From positions 1 through 64,000 of the forward strand of contig CAKRMK010000007.1 of assembly GCA_934364795.1 (NCBI GenBank): 64,000 bases of DNA, in the 5' to 3' direction. Shown here one piece after another: positions 1 to 8,814 of this stretch (its first letter is position 1; each line of letters starts with the position of its first letter). The translations under genes were made by a program, and so were the position numbers. This DNA comes from an uncultured Blautia sp. (GTDB lineage Bacteria; Bacillota; Clostridia; Lachnospirales; Lachnospiraceae). The notes under the pieces are model-generated. The model searched no databases. It was not told the origin of the DNA and saw nothing but the letters and a program-made list of their open reading frames with translations.

Positions 1-213
1 ACCTACACCAATACAAAGTCCTGTTCCAAGGTAAAAATACAGTATCGGCAATCCCAAATTGATTGCAGCCAACGCATCTTGCCCTACATAGTTCCCAGTA
101 AAATATCCATCCGTTATTGTTATCACTGTCTGTAATAACATTGCAATGATACTCGGAATGGAAAATTGGAGTATCATTCTTATTTTGTTTTCTTTGATTT
201 GTTTAATATCCAT
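1..213 (-). CDS. MATE-family efflux transporter, N-terminal fragment
   Basis: Reading leftwards from an ATG at 213 gives 71 residues before the window ends, so only the N-terminus is seen. The sequence opens with a short charged stretch (MDIKQIKENKIRM), then a first membrane segment (ILQFSIPSIIAMLLQTVITI) followed by TDGYFTGNYVGQDALAA, the signature of TM1-TM2 of MATE exporters, which expel cationic drugs or metabolites in exchange for Na+ or H+. An AGGAGAG ribosome binding site lies just before the ATG. It is a different gene from the full MATE protein at 29.6-30.9 kb. The substrate cannot be told. Confidence 0.85.
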   Translation of the reverse strand, partial: MDIKQIKENKIRMILQFSIPSIIAMLLQTVITITDGYFTGNYVGQDALAAINLGLPILYFYLGTGLCIGVG

Positions 214-353
214 ACTTACCTCTCTCCTTTTTTCCCTTTATTATAGAGATATAAGTATTTCTATACTTCTGAATTTGTGCTGTAATAACAGTATTCACGT
301 TCGTATGAACGATTAAGAACGGAAACAAACATCACGATACTCTGGTGTTTCTT

Positions 354-1016
354 TTACCTGATATACTGCACACTGACTTGTACCCATTCCTCGTCCTCCT
401 CTTCCAATTCCGCTTTGTAATCTTCCAGATCCATAAGAAAAATCTCATAGCCTTCATCGCTCATGCAGAACAGCTTTCTTATGGTATTGCAGACAAGCCC
501 GATCATATCCGCATCCCTGTCCTGCAGATCAAAACCAATCCCTTTGATTCCATGCAGGCGTTCTGCCGGAATACTTTCATAGATTTTGATTGCTTTTTCC
601 AGACGGGAAAGTAATGACCGGGCAGTTATCACATCACTGTCTATATCAGATTCTTCCGATACTTCAACCAGCCAGTCCTTTAAACACCCTGTTTTCTTAT
701 TCAGAATGTCCTCTGTGATTTTCTCCACCTGTTCTTCCCTGTTCTCAACGGTATCTTTATATTCGTAAGTGTCATATTCATAGCTGAAATTATCTAAATC
801 AGCCGCCAGCTTTTTGATCTCCTGCTAATCAAGGTAAGCATCTGCTTCCTTCATATATTCTGCCAGAGTGATTCTTTCTTCGGCAATAGGATTGATGTCT
901 ACCTTAATGCCTGCCATTGCCATGCCATGAGCATTTAATTCATTAAAAAAACTGTCTTCACGGATATTGCCACGATGCCACTGCAAGCTGAAATCTGAAC
1001 TCCTCCATTTATCTGA
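354..1016 (-). pseudogene. broken ORF, unrecognised, interrupted by an in-frame TAG
   Basis: One reading frame runs from directly after the stop codon of the DUF262 gene to a stop at 354-356, broken by TAG at 825-827. Before the break it reads as a plausible protein (…FFNELNAHGMAMAGIKVDIN…EYMKEADAYLD); after it the frame continues (QEIKKLAADLDNF…) for about 155 residues and is acidic, ending in SVQYIR. A GTG at 728 could start the downstream part alone (124 aa). There is no convincing start or ribosome binding site upstream, because the frame opens into the neighbouring gene. It resembles the accessory proteins carried by conjugative elements in composition only; I do not recognise a family. 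Best read as the degraded remainder of a larger gene. Confidence 0.5.
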
Positions 1017-3353
1017 CTATTTCAGCTCAATATTAAAATGCTCCAGAACTTTATCATGAGTAAAAGAATCCGTCATTGTATATGCAACCATCGGTACACT
1101 GACCATTCCTTTTTCCCAGAAGCCATCTGCTGCATCTACTGTAGAAATCCATTGTACGCCCACAAACAGCTCATTATCCGGGAGAGCACGCTTCTTGTCT
1201 TCATCTGCCCAGGTGAAATCAAGTACTGGTTTTTTCACTCCATCTACATCAACTATAAAGTTTGCTGCACTATTTGCGGTTGACACACATATACCTACAC
1301 CTACAAATCCTCTTCCGGCTATGTGACAGAAAATAAAATCTCCTACATTAACATTACAGAGCAAATTGTTTCCATTACTGCAAGCTGACACAAAACCAAA
1401 CTTACGGGCATCTTCCCAGCTTCTTCCATCGCCATATTCAACTGTATAACGCTTTCCATTCCCGCTTTGAACAATAACAGCTTCTGCATCTTCCCAGCCA
1501 CCGGCGATTTCTTTTATCTTCTTGGGATTCCAGATAGCTTTTGCCAGTTCTGTATACAGCCGTAATCTTTCACGAATAGCATTTTTATCAAATTTATCCA
1601 TATAAGATTTAAATGAAAATGTTGTTGTCAAAGCTAAAAATTTTGGATTATTTTTGTATGCTTTTTCATTCAAGGACTGCGCCAGAATATTATCACTTAA
1701 ATACTGTACTACCTTTTTCTGATAACTCATGTCCTGATAGCTGCGATTATGATCATTTGTAAGCAAAAGCAGGTTGCCAAATTTACGGCGGTAGTTTCTG
1801 AAATCTTCTTCATCATTAAACATGGATGCATAGCTCGGATAATCGTCTGGTAGAATATGTTCAATATCATAAGAACTTCTCGGTAAACGATCAATATAGT
1901 TTACAAACTGTGATGCATGCCCCATTTTTACATCTACATAATCGGTCAAACGCGCCAGCATATGAAGCATGTATCTTCCAGTAAACTGGTTAAGTTCAAA
2001 ATCCATAACAGCATCCAATTTTTCATTCATTCGTTGCAAAACTGCGGTCAACGTTATTCCCAAAGTTTTGACGTCTTTATTTCGAATCTGACACATAATT
2101 CTGAATAACAATGCCTTATTTGTATTCCAGTTTATCTTTTTATAATTGAAAATACGTGTAGAGGCAAAGATATCTATAAAAGTTGCTATCATTTTTATCT
2201 TTTGTTCTACTACAGCCGGTACATCATCAACCCGGACAGCTGACATGATCAGATAACTTTGATAGCTTATGTTTCTGTGGGCATTATAAAATACAGCCTC
2301 ATATCCCTTTATCATATTCTCCGAGTAATTTTTTATCTGCAGATAAAGATTTGTCATCTGTACCATCTCAATTGTAATGAGTTCCTTGTACTGTTTTGGC
2401 TGTAAAAGCTGCATTTTGGATCTGGCATTTAGTCTCACCCACGTATGAAATTTTTCACCCAAAAGTTCAAAATCCTGATCCTCTGCACCTTTTTTCGTTT
2501 CACGTATTGAATTTGCATACTTGGCACGCATCCAGGTGGAAATAAAGTCAACATCTTCTGCTTTTACGCTGCCACTGCTTGCACTATTGTATGCATTTTT
2601 AATCTGGTTAATATTTTTTTGCCAGATCTTATTTACTTCATTTCTATCAGCCTCTCCAACCTGCTGAATGATAAATGCCTTTAGCATCTCTGCACTGTTC
2701 AGGCTAAGCCCGCGATCATTCATTGTCAGAAAAATGGTATGTGCTGCATCCTCAGATGGGGTATCAATTTCCAGAAATATTACTTTTCCCTTCAGCCAGT
2801 ATATAAAATATGGTAACGCCTTTCCCTTCAGATCATCAGGAAAAATCTCCTCAATATCTTCATATCTGGCCAGTAAATTCTGGCAGCTTTCATTTTCAGA
2901 TGTATATGCTTTATTCCCATCAAAAAGAGCCTGCATACAATCTTTTCGTTCAGGAACATCAAGATTGAAAGTATTTGTTCCCCAGTTATCTTTGCATATC
3001 ATATCACTGATATCTTTAACATAAGGCTGGGTTTGAAGCTTCTTCTGCAAATGTTCAAGATAAATCAGTAACAATGTCAGTGAAGTAAGCCTCTGTTGGC
3101 CATCAACAATTTTTCGGGGAGAATCGTTCGTACAGATAATACTGCCCATATAATAATATCCGTATTTCTCTACTGCCTGAGGAGAAGTATGGTTTACCGG
3201 ATCATAATCGCGGCAAAATGCATCATAAAAATCCATGATCATCTCTTCAATTTGCTTACGTCCCCAGCGGTATTCACGTTGATAATAATCAACTTCAAAG
3301 CGTCCTTTTGTCAGGATTGTCTGAATTGTATCTGTTTTATCAATTTTCTGCAT
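1017..3353 (-). CDS. DUF262/DUF1524 protein with PUA/EVE-like C-terminus (GmrSD-type nuclease candidate)
   Basis: The N-terminal DUF262 domain has FEVDYYQREYRWGRKQIEEM and the hallmark DGQQRLTSL (about residue 84), a ParB-like nucleotide-binding fold. Near residue 495 comes a DUF1524 HNH-nuclease motif, DIEHILP, followed by FGNLLLLTNDHN. After residue ~640 a further domain contains VGDFIFCHIAGRGFVGVG, typical of PUA/EVE-like modules that read modified bases. DUF262-DUF1524 proteins include GmrSD, type IV enzymes that cut glucosylated phage DNA with NTP. The fused reader suggests a one-gene modification-dependent restriction enzyme (inference). The start chosen is ATG 3353, which has GCAGGG six bases upstream; ATG 3371 is in frame but has no good ribosome binding site. 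The gene stands alone beside a broken ORF. Confidence 0.8.
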   Translation of the reverse strand: MQKIDKTDTIQTILTKGRFEVDYYQREYRWGRKQIEEMIMDFYDAFCRDYDPVNHTSPQAVEKYGYYYMGSIICTNDSPRKIVDGQQRLTSLTLLLIYLEHLQKKLQTQPYVKDISDMICKDNWGTNTFNLDVPERKDCMQALFDGNKAYTSENESCQNLLARYEDIEEIFPDDLKGKALPYFIYWLKGKVIFLEIDTPSEDAAHTIFLTMNDRGLSLNSAEMLKAFIIQQVGEADRNEVNKIWQKNINQIKNAYNSASSGSVKAEDVDFISTWMRAKYANSIRETKKGAEDQDFELLGEKFHTWVRLNARSKMQLLQPKQYKELITIEMVQMTNLYLQIKNYSENMIKGYEAVFYNAHRNISYQSYLIMSAVRVDDVPAVVEQKIKMIATFIDIFASTRIFNYKKINWNTNKALLFRIMCQIRNKDVKTLGITLTAVLQRMNEKLDAVMDFELNQFTGRYMLHMLARLTDYVDVKMGHASQFVNYIDRLPRSSYDIEHILPDDYPSYASMFNDEEDFRNYRRKFGNLLLLTNDHNRSYQDMSYQKKVVQYLSDNILAQSLNEKAYKNNPKFLALTTTFSFKSYMDKFDKNAIRERLRLYTELAKAIWNPKKIKEIAGGWEDAEAVIVQSGNGKRYTVEYGDGRSWEDARKFGFVSACSNGNNLLCNVNVGDFIFCHIAGRGFVGVGICVSTANSAANFIVDVDGVKKPVLDFTWADEDKKRALPDNELFVGVQWISTVDAADGFWEKGMVSVPMVAYTMTDSFTHDKVLEHFNIELK

Positions 3354-3496
3354 ATCATTCCCTGCTTTCATCAGAATCCATTTGTACTATTTTAACATGA
3401 AAAGAGAGATTAAAACACATTTTTTCTCCCGGCACAATAATATACTTCACACCGAGGTTCTCGAATTTTCTGTAAGCTTTGCTCCTAAAACACAAA

Positions 3497-3536
3497 GCAG
3501 TCAAAAAGCATCTTTATTAGCCTGCCTTTTGACTGC
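3497..3536 (-). terminator. intrinsic terminator after the YgbA-family gene
   Basis: GCAGTCAAAA pairs with TTTTGACTGC across a ~20-base loop; on the minus strand it is followed by TTTGTGTTTT. It lies 22 bases past the stop of the YgbA-like gene and ends the ABC-exporter operon. Confidence 0.65.
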
Positions 3537-3558
3537 ATTATTTTTGCTTTTTATTTTT

Positions 3559-4083
3559 CTACTTTTTCTCTTCCTTTTCCAGCCGTCTCTTCTCTTTTTT
3601 CGTCTCAAGCACATGTCTGACTGCGACCACAGGATGTACAAAAAGCATTCGGGGACCGGAGAAGCACATTACTTCTTTTATCCTTTCCCGCATGGCTGGT
3701 TTATAACAATGGACTTTGCAGTTGGAGCAGAAGGTTTTGGTTTCCATGAAAGGGCATTTGTCGCTACGCATTCTGGCGTAGTTCTCAAGTTTCTCACATT
3801 CTCTACACAGAATAAACTTGTTATGTGCGTCTTTTTCTTTATGATTTTTTCTGCAATATAAAGAAATCATCTGGGATACAAGTTCTTTTTCTTTTTCCCT
3901 TTTATCTAAAATATTCTTGCCTGAAACTTCACTTTTTTCAACTTTATTATCCAAAATTACCCTACCTGATACGTCCCTTCTCTCAACATTACTGTCCAAA
4001 ATTTCCTTATCTGATACGTCCCTTCTCTCAATTTCCTTAGCCGAAATTCCCTTATCTGAAACGTCTCTTCGCAATTTTTCCAT
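3559..4083 (-). CDS. YgbA family (nitrous oxide-stimulated promoter) protein with N-terminal repeats
   Basis: Residues ~68-174 match the YgbA_NO family: LVSQMISLYCRKNH, then a cysteine array LCRECEKLENYARMR…CPF…FCSNCKVHCYKP and MCFSGPRMLFVHPVVAVRH. E. coli YgbA belongs to the NsrR nitric-oxide regulon; the biochemical role is not settled. The cysteines suggest metal or redox function. The first ~63 residues are not family-like: they form four 15-residue repeats of the type RRDVSDKEILDSNVE, with a polar lysine-rich C-terminal tail at the other end. Its ATG overlaps the stop of the upstream ABC subunit by one base (TGATG), so the two are translationally coupled. Confidence 0.85.
   Translation of the reverse strand: MEKLRRDVSDKGISAKEIERRDVSDKEILDSNVERRDVSGRVILDNKVEKSEVSGKNILDKREKEKELVSQMISLYCRKNHKEKDAHNKFILCRECEKLENYARMRSDKCPFMETKTFCSNCKVHCYKPAMRERIKEVMCFSGPRMLFVHPVVAVRHVLETKKEKRRLEKEEKK
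3895..4074 (-). repeat. four 45-bp tandem repeats inside the YgbA-like gene
   Basis: The coding DNA repeats with a 45-base period. The central two copies share an identical run including CTGATACGTCCCTTCTCTCA on the plus strand; the outer copies are diverged. The translated unit is RRDVSDK-x-ILD-xxVE. Copy number is a natural candidate for strain variation by slippage. Confidence 0.85.
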
Positions 4084-5741
4084 CAGCTTATTCTCCCATG
4101 CTCCACTGAATAACTCCGATCAGCAATACGCATAGTAGAGGCTCGATGGGAAACAAGCACCACTGTTTTATTTCCTTTTTCTTCCCGTAAGGATCTTAAA
4201 ATAACCGCTTCATTCAGGCTGTCCAGATTACTGGTTGGCTCATCCAGAAGCAGAAGATCACTGTCATGTAAAAACGCACGGGCAAGTCCCAGTCTTTGTC
4301 TCTCGCCTCCGGAGAGGGTATCTCCCAGTTCTCCTACAAGGGTATCATACCCCTTTGGAAGGCTCATAATAAAGTCATAGACAGACGCTTTTTTACATGC
4401 TTCCTCTATTTCTTCCTGGGTGGCATCCAGCTTTGCTATGCGAAGATTGTTTCTTATACTGTCATGAAATAAATGAGTTTCCTGGGTGACAAAGCTTTCC
4501 ATATTCCGTAAATTTCTGGTATTAATCTCATTAATATCTGTTTCAGACAGCTTTACACTGCCCTTCTGCACATTCCAAAAACGCATCAGTAATTTCAGAA
4601 GCGTGGACTTTCCACTGCCGCTTCTTCCTATGATTCCGATTACAGAACCTTTTGGAATTTCTACTGATATGTTATCTAAAATTAATTCCTTATCATATGA
4701 AAATGTCACATTTTCTGCCTTTGCGCCTGTAAATAAAACCTCTTTTTTTCCTGCGATTTCTTCTACAACCGGTGTTTCTTCCAGGATGTCCAGCACCCGG
4801 TTTCCGGCGGCAAAAGTATTTTGCAGGGTACTTCCAAGATTTGCCAGGGCTACAACTGGTCCAAAGGAGCTCATAAGTGCAATCACAGGTATCAGAACTC
4901 CCGCAAATTCTATTTTTTCCTGCTGGTAAAGCATGGACGCTGTAAACAGCATAGCAATGTCAAAAGCCAGGATTACCATATTGGTTACAGCCTGATTTCT
5001 TCCTGCTGTCCGCTTCATTTTCTCCTCTTCAAGAGACAGACTTTCTGTCTGTTCATTTATCTGGGAAAGCCTTTTTTCTCCCTGTCCATACTGCAAAGTT
5101 TCCGAAAGCCCCCTGAGACTGTCCAGCACAAAGCCGGAAAGATTTCCTGATTTTGTACGAAATCTTCTGCCATTATCACCACTGTATTTTGATACCAGAA
5201 CCGGAATCAAAACACCAACCATAACATAAGCTGCAAGTGCGATCAGTCCCAGAATGAGATGAAAACTGCCAATAAAAAAGCACATAATTGCAGAGAACAA
5301 AAAGGCAATTGCCGACGGTGAAATGGTGTGTGCATAAAACACCTCTAACAGCTCAATATCAGATGTGATCACTGAAATCAGATTTCCCTTATCCTTATCT
5401 TCCAGCTTTGCAGGACACAGTTTTCTAAGTGCCAGAAATACTTTGTCACGGATCAAAGCCAGCAATTTAAAAGCAATAAAATGATTACATGCCTGCTCCC
5501 CATAACGCAGAATTCCACGCAGCAGGGCAAATACGCAGACTGCCACAAATATATAAGTAAGGGTGAACGGTGTCTGTATTCCGGTTAGCTCCAATACCGC
5601 ATAGCCACCCAGTATGGTGATAAAAGAGGCTGCAAGATGACCCAGAAGTCCCATTAAAATTGCCAGTATCATAAATCCGGTAAGTGGTTTTACAAGGCCG
5701 ATCAGTTGTTTCATAACCTGAAATCCGCTTCTTTTTTTCAT
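4083..5741 (-). CDS. ABC exporter half-transporter, CydC-like
   Basis: 552 residues: an N-terminal six-helix membrane domain (to about residue 310) and a C-terminal ATPase with Walker A IGRSGSGKST (~365), signature LSGGERQRLGLARAF and Walker B LLLLDEPTSNLD. The closest layout is CydC, the second subunit of the CydDC exporter that sends cysteine/glutathione (and affects haem insertion) across the membrane; many Lachnospiraceae pairs of this shape are of unknown substrate. Start ATG 5741 overlaps the upstream gene's TGA (ATGA), which fixes it against an upstream in-frame alternative. It is cotranscribed with its partner and with the YgbA-like gene. The function of the pair is inferred. Confidence 0.85.
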   Translation of the reverse strand: MKKRSGFQVMKQLIGLVKPLTGFMILAILMGLLGHLAASFITILGGYAVLELTGIQTPFTLTYIFVAVCVFALLRGILRYGEQACNHFIAFKLLALIRDKVFLALRKLCPAKLEDKDKGNLISVITSDIELLEVFYAHTISPSAIAFLFSAIMCFFIGSFHLILGLIALAAYVMVGVLIPVLVSKYSGDNGRRFRTKSGNLSGFVLDSLRGLSETLQYGQGEKRLSQINEQTESLSLEEEKMKRTAGRNQAVTNMVILAFDIAMLFTASMLYQQEKIEFAGVLIPVIALMSSFGPVVALANLGSTLQNTFAAGNRVLDILEETPVVEEIAGKKEVLFTGAKAENVTFSYDKELILDNISVEIPKGSVIGIIGRSGSGKSTLLKLLMRFWNVQKGSVKLSETDINEINTRNLRNMESFVTQETHLFHDSIRNNLRIAKLDATQEEIEEACKKASVYDFIMSLPKGYDTLVGELGDTLSGGERQRLGLARAFLHDSDLLLLDEPTSNLDSLNEAVILRSLREEKGNKTVVLVSHRASTMRIADRSYSVEHGRIS

Positions 5742-7474
5742 CTGAAATCTGCCCCCTTTCCATAGTTTTCCAGACTTTGCTGGGCATTCCACAGCACTTT
5801 ATATGTGCCGTCTTTTTCAAGCAGCTCTTCATGTTTTCCGCTTTGCACAATGGTTCCCTGATCCATTACATAAATGTTATCAGAACCTGTAACATTTGCA
5901 AGACGGTGCGAAATCAGAATCACAGTTTTCTTTCCAGCCAGTGCCCTGATTTCCTCCATAATGTCATTTTCACTTTCTACATCAATATTTGAAGTTGCCT
6001 CGTCAAAAATATACACAGGACTGTCGTGTAAAAGTGCTCTTGCCAGTGCAAGTCTCTGACACTGTCCACCTGACAGATTAGAGCCTTTTTCACTTAACAT
6101 AGTGTCCAGCCCATTTTCAGCTTTTAAGAATTCTTTCAGCTTTACTCTTTCCAGAATTTCCCATAATTCTTTGTCCCCGGCATCAGCTTTTCCCATTAAC
6201 AGATTATCCCTTACGGTGCCTTTAAAAAGATAACTTTGGTGGCTGATATAGGTAACATTTTTTAACAGACTGTCTTCGTTCAAAGACTTAAGTTCCTTAT
6301 TTCCAATGGTCACAGAGCCTTCATAACCTTTGTTTTTTCCCATAAAAATTCTGGAAACCGTGGACTTTCCACAACCGGATTCTCCCACTATGGAAGTAAA
6401 ACTTCCTACAGGAAATTCCATGTTCAGACCGTGCAGAATTTCCCTTCCCTCTTCATAAGAAAAACGCAGATCAGAGCACACCAAAGTGCAGTCTCCTTCA
6501 ACTTTTTCTGTTTTTTCATCCGTTTCCGGCAGATCCAACAAGCGAAATATTTTATCACTTGCAGCCATTCCGTTCATTGCAATGTGGAAGAAAGATCCAA
6601 GCATTCTCATGGGAATAAAAAAGTCTGCGGATAGCAAAATAATAAGCAGACAGCCAGAAAGAGTTACATTCCCGGCTCTGTACTGTGTCACTGACATGAT
6701 CACGCCAAGAGCAGCTCCGCCATATGCAATAAGATCCATTATAGTAATGGAATTCAGCTGCATAGTCAGAACTTTCATAGTGATTTTGCGGAATTTTTCC
6801 GCCTCTTCGTTCATTTCTTTCTGTTTAAAATCGTCTGCCTGATAAATTTTCAAAGCAGTAAGTCCCTGTAGATTTTCCAGAAAAGTATCTCCAAGAGCCG
6901 TATACTGTCCCCAGTATTTTGACAGAAGTTTTTTTGCCCATCTTTGTACTGTAACAATGGTTGCAGGAATAAGTGGCACACATACAAACAGTACAATTGC
7001 ACTTGGTATATTCACAAAACAAAGTACAAGAAACAAGGTAAACGGTGCAAGCATAGCATAAAAAAACTGTGGCAGATAAGAGCCAAAATAGACCTCAAGC
7101 TGATCCACACCTTCTACTGCCACCTGTACAATTTCCGAAGTTTTAATCTGCTCATTGTAGGCAGTTCCAAGACGCAAAAGCTTCTTATATATCATTTCAC
7201 GAAGTCTTTTTTTCACCATTTTGGATGAGAGATAGCTCATTTTACTTGACATTGTGGTACAGATAAAACGCGCGATTACCGTTAAAATCGCAGTCAGAAA
7301 TGTAAAGATCAGATCCTGGTTTGTGGCATTTTTGTAAAACATTTTTGCCAGAAGTGAGGTGATACTTGCCATCATGATGATGTTTGAAATCAGGGAAATC
7401 CACTGACAGACCACATTCCCGGCAATATATTTTTTACTTTCACTGACTGTGTTTACCAATCTTTTGTTTATCAT
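5738..7474 (-). CDS. ABC exporter half-transporter, CydD-like
   Basis: 578 residues with membrane helices in the first ~320 and a C-terminal nucleotide-binding domain: Walker A VGESGCGKST (~365), signature LSGGQCQRLALARALL (the usual E of SGGE is Q), Walker B VYIFDEATSNID, and H-loop LISHRLANV. As the first gene of a coupled pair it fits the CydD position. The two half-transporters probably form a heterodimer in the cytoplasmic membrane. The following gene overlaps by four bases. The promoter region contains two AAGCGTTAC direct repeats (7624-7654). The substrate is unproven; thiol or haem-related export is a family-based guess. Confidence 0.85.
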   Translation of the reverse strand: MINKRLVNTVSESKKYIAGNVVCQWISLISNIIMMASITSLLAKMFYKNATNQDLIFTFLTAILTVIARFICTTMSSKMSYLSSKMVKKRLREMIYKKLLRLGTAYNEQIKTSEIVQVAVEGVDQLEVYFGSYLPQFFYAMLAPFTLFLVLCFVNIPSAIVLFVCVPLIPATIVTVQRWAKKLLSKYWGQYTALGDTFLENLQGLTALKIYQADDFKQKEMNEEAEKFRKITMKVLTMQLNSITIMDLIAYGGAALGVIMSVTQYRAGNVTLSGCLLIILLSADFFIPMRMLGSFFHIAMNGMAASDKIFRLLDLPETDEKTEKVEGDCTLVCSDLRFSYEEGREILHGLNMEFPVGSFTSIVGESGCGKSTVSRIFMGKNKGYEGSVTIGNKELKSLNEDSLLKNVTYISHQSYLFKGTVRDNLLMGKADAGDKELWEILERVKLKEFLKAENGLDTMLSEKGSNLSGGQCQRLALARALLHDSPVYIFDEATSNIDVESENDIMEEIRALAGKKTVILISHRLANVTGSDNIYVMDQGTIVQSGKHEELLEKDGTYKVLWNAQQSLENYGKGADFR

Positions 7475-7623
7475 TGCAGCTGTATTTTTCTCCTTTTCCT
7501 GTATTTTTGCTTCACTGCTGAGTGATTCTGATTATAAGCAATTAGTACATACTAACTAATTTTAGCATTTAAGTTTCTGCCTGTATATGAGTTTACTTGA
7601 TAATTTTTCTCATTTTATAATAA

Positions 7624-7654
7624 AAGCGTTACATATTTGTAGTAGAAGCGTTAC
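7624..7654. promoter_or_regulatory. AAGCGTTAC direct repeats upstream of the ABC exporter operon
   Basis: AAGCGTTAC occurs at 7624-7632 and again at 7646-7654, start-to-start 22 bp, about two helical turns, in the leader of the ABC/YgbA operon. A regulator dimer or tandem site is a reasonable guess; no cognate regulator is encoded next to it. Confidence 0.4.
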
Positions 7655-7708
7655 TTAAATAAGCACCAGCCATGTTCATGACTGATGCCCAATTAGATTT
7701 TGATTCTT

Positions 7709-8740
7709 TTATACAGATTTTTCGCCCAGAAAATTCAATATCCGCTCCATATATTTTTTCATAGTAATATCATCACTGCTGTAGATTTCATGTCTGGTCG
7801 CAGCAAAAGAAACATATTCACAAGGAGCCTTTCCCTTTCGCCTGATTTTCTCTGCAAATTTCTGCAACGTATGAACAGATACGAAATCATCTTTTTCTGC
7901 CTGCAGGAAAAGTACAGGTGCAGACAACTTTTTCCATCCAAATATTCTTAAATACCAGCTCATTTTTACAGCTGCAAACAGCCAGCCATAAGAAGCAGCA
8001 CATGTCTGCAGCTCTTTTTGATTTTGCCGAAAAGCATTATATCTTTCAAATCTGGCTTTGGAAGATCCGGCACTTGTTTCAAAAGTTTCGCTGTTATCAT
8101 AGGGCTTCTGACCTGCCACATAAGCTTTCCCTTTTCCCAGGATACACATCCCCCAAGCTGCCGTTACTGCCAGAGGCCATGGAACGTTTCCAGTCAGGGG
8201 ACGTATCATAGGGGAGCTTAATATAATTTTGTGAAACAGCTCCGGTTCCCACGCTGCAGCCGATGCACCAATTCCCCCTCCCATAGAATGTGCAAAAAGA
8301 TTTAAATGAAGATCCGGATAAGTCTTTTTTATTCCATGGCAGATTTTCAGAAAATCCCTCACATATCGTTCCCACGAATCGACATAAATTAAAGAAGGGT
8401 CATCTGTAAGGCGATAGCTAAGTCCATGTCCCATGTGTTCTGGCATGTACACATGATAACCTGCTTTCAGGAAATAATAGATCAGTTCTTCATATTTTTG
8501 TGCAGCTTCAGTGAAACCATGACTGATAACAATTACACCTTTCGGATTCTCTGTCAGATACCACTGTATATGAAGCTTTCTGGGTGCTTTCGTGCTTTTT
8601 CTTTCACGGATTTTTTTTGTTTTCCTGCAATGTTTTTCGGCTGCTGCCAAAACATCCCCACTGTGACAGCAGGCTTTTAGATACGGCGTCACTTCTTTTT
8701 CCATTAAATACCCATATTCCTTTTCACATATCATTTCCAT
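7709..8740 (-). CDS. alpha/beta hydrolase (monoacylglycerol-lipase-like)
   Basis: A 343-residue serine hydrolase of the Hydrolase_4 / S33 type. Visible elements: oxyanion region VISHGFTEAAQKYEEL, nucleophile motif FAHSMGGGIG (GxSxG class), the acid in LQAEKDDFVS and the histidine in ATRHEIYSS near the C-terminus. Such enzymes cleave mono-acylglycerols or lysophospholipids in the cytoplasm. There is no signal peptide. AAGGAGC precedes the ATG at 8740. It follows the GPH transporter gene by 74 bp on the same strand and may be read with it, although an R1 repeat end and a perfect palindrome lie in the gap. The substrate is unknown. Confidence 0.85.
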   Translation of the reverse strand: MEMICEKEYGYLMEKEVTPYLKACCHSGDVLAAAEKHCRKTKKIRERKSTKAPRKLHIQWYLTENPKGVIVISHGFTEAAQKYEELIYYFLKAGYHVYMPEHMGHGLSYRLTDDPSLIYVDSWERYVRDFLKICHGIKKTYPDLHLNLFAHSMGGGIGASAAAWEPELFHKIILSSPMIRPLTGNVPWPLAVTAAWGMCILGKGKAYVAGQKPYDNSETFETSAGSSKARFERYNAFRQNQKELQTCAASYGWLFAAVKMSWYLRIFGWKKLSAPVLFLQAEKDDFVSVHTLQKFAEKIRRKGKAPCEYVSFAATRHEIYSSDDITMKKYMERILNFLGEKSV

Positions 8741-8760
8741 GTTGCCTGCTCCTTATCATA

Positions 8761-8775
8761 TTTCAAACATGCTCT
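8761..8775. repeat. R1 repeat end (single)
   Basis: TTTCAAACATGCTCTA is a copy of the R1 terminal sequence (TAGAGCATGTTTGAAA on the minus strand), in the gap between the GPH symporter and hydrolase genes. No partner end was found. Just beside it (about 8796-8809) is AGAATCCGGATTCT, a perfect 14-bp palindrome. Confidence 0.55.
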
Positions 8776-8814
8776 AGCATCCTATCCCCAAAGAGAATCC
8801 GGATTCTTCTGTTT

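Noticed and set aside
825..827. In-frame TAG as pyrrolysine or suppressed codon
   Set aside because: TAG is used as an ordinary stop throughout the window and no pyl genes are seen; a broken gene is the simpler reading.
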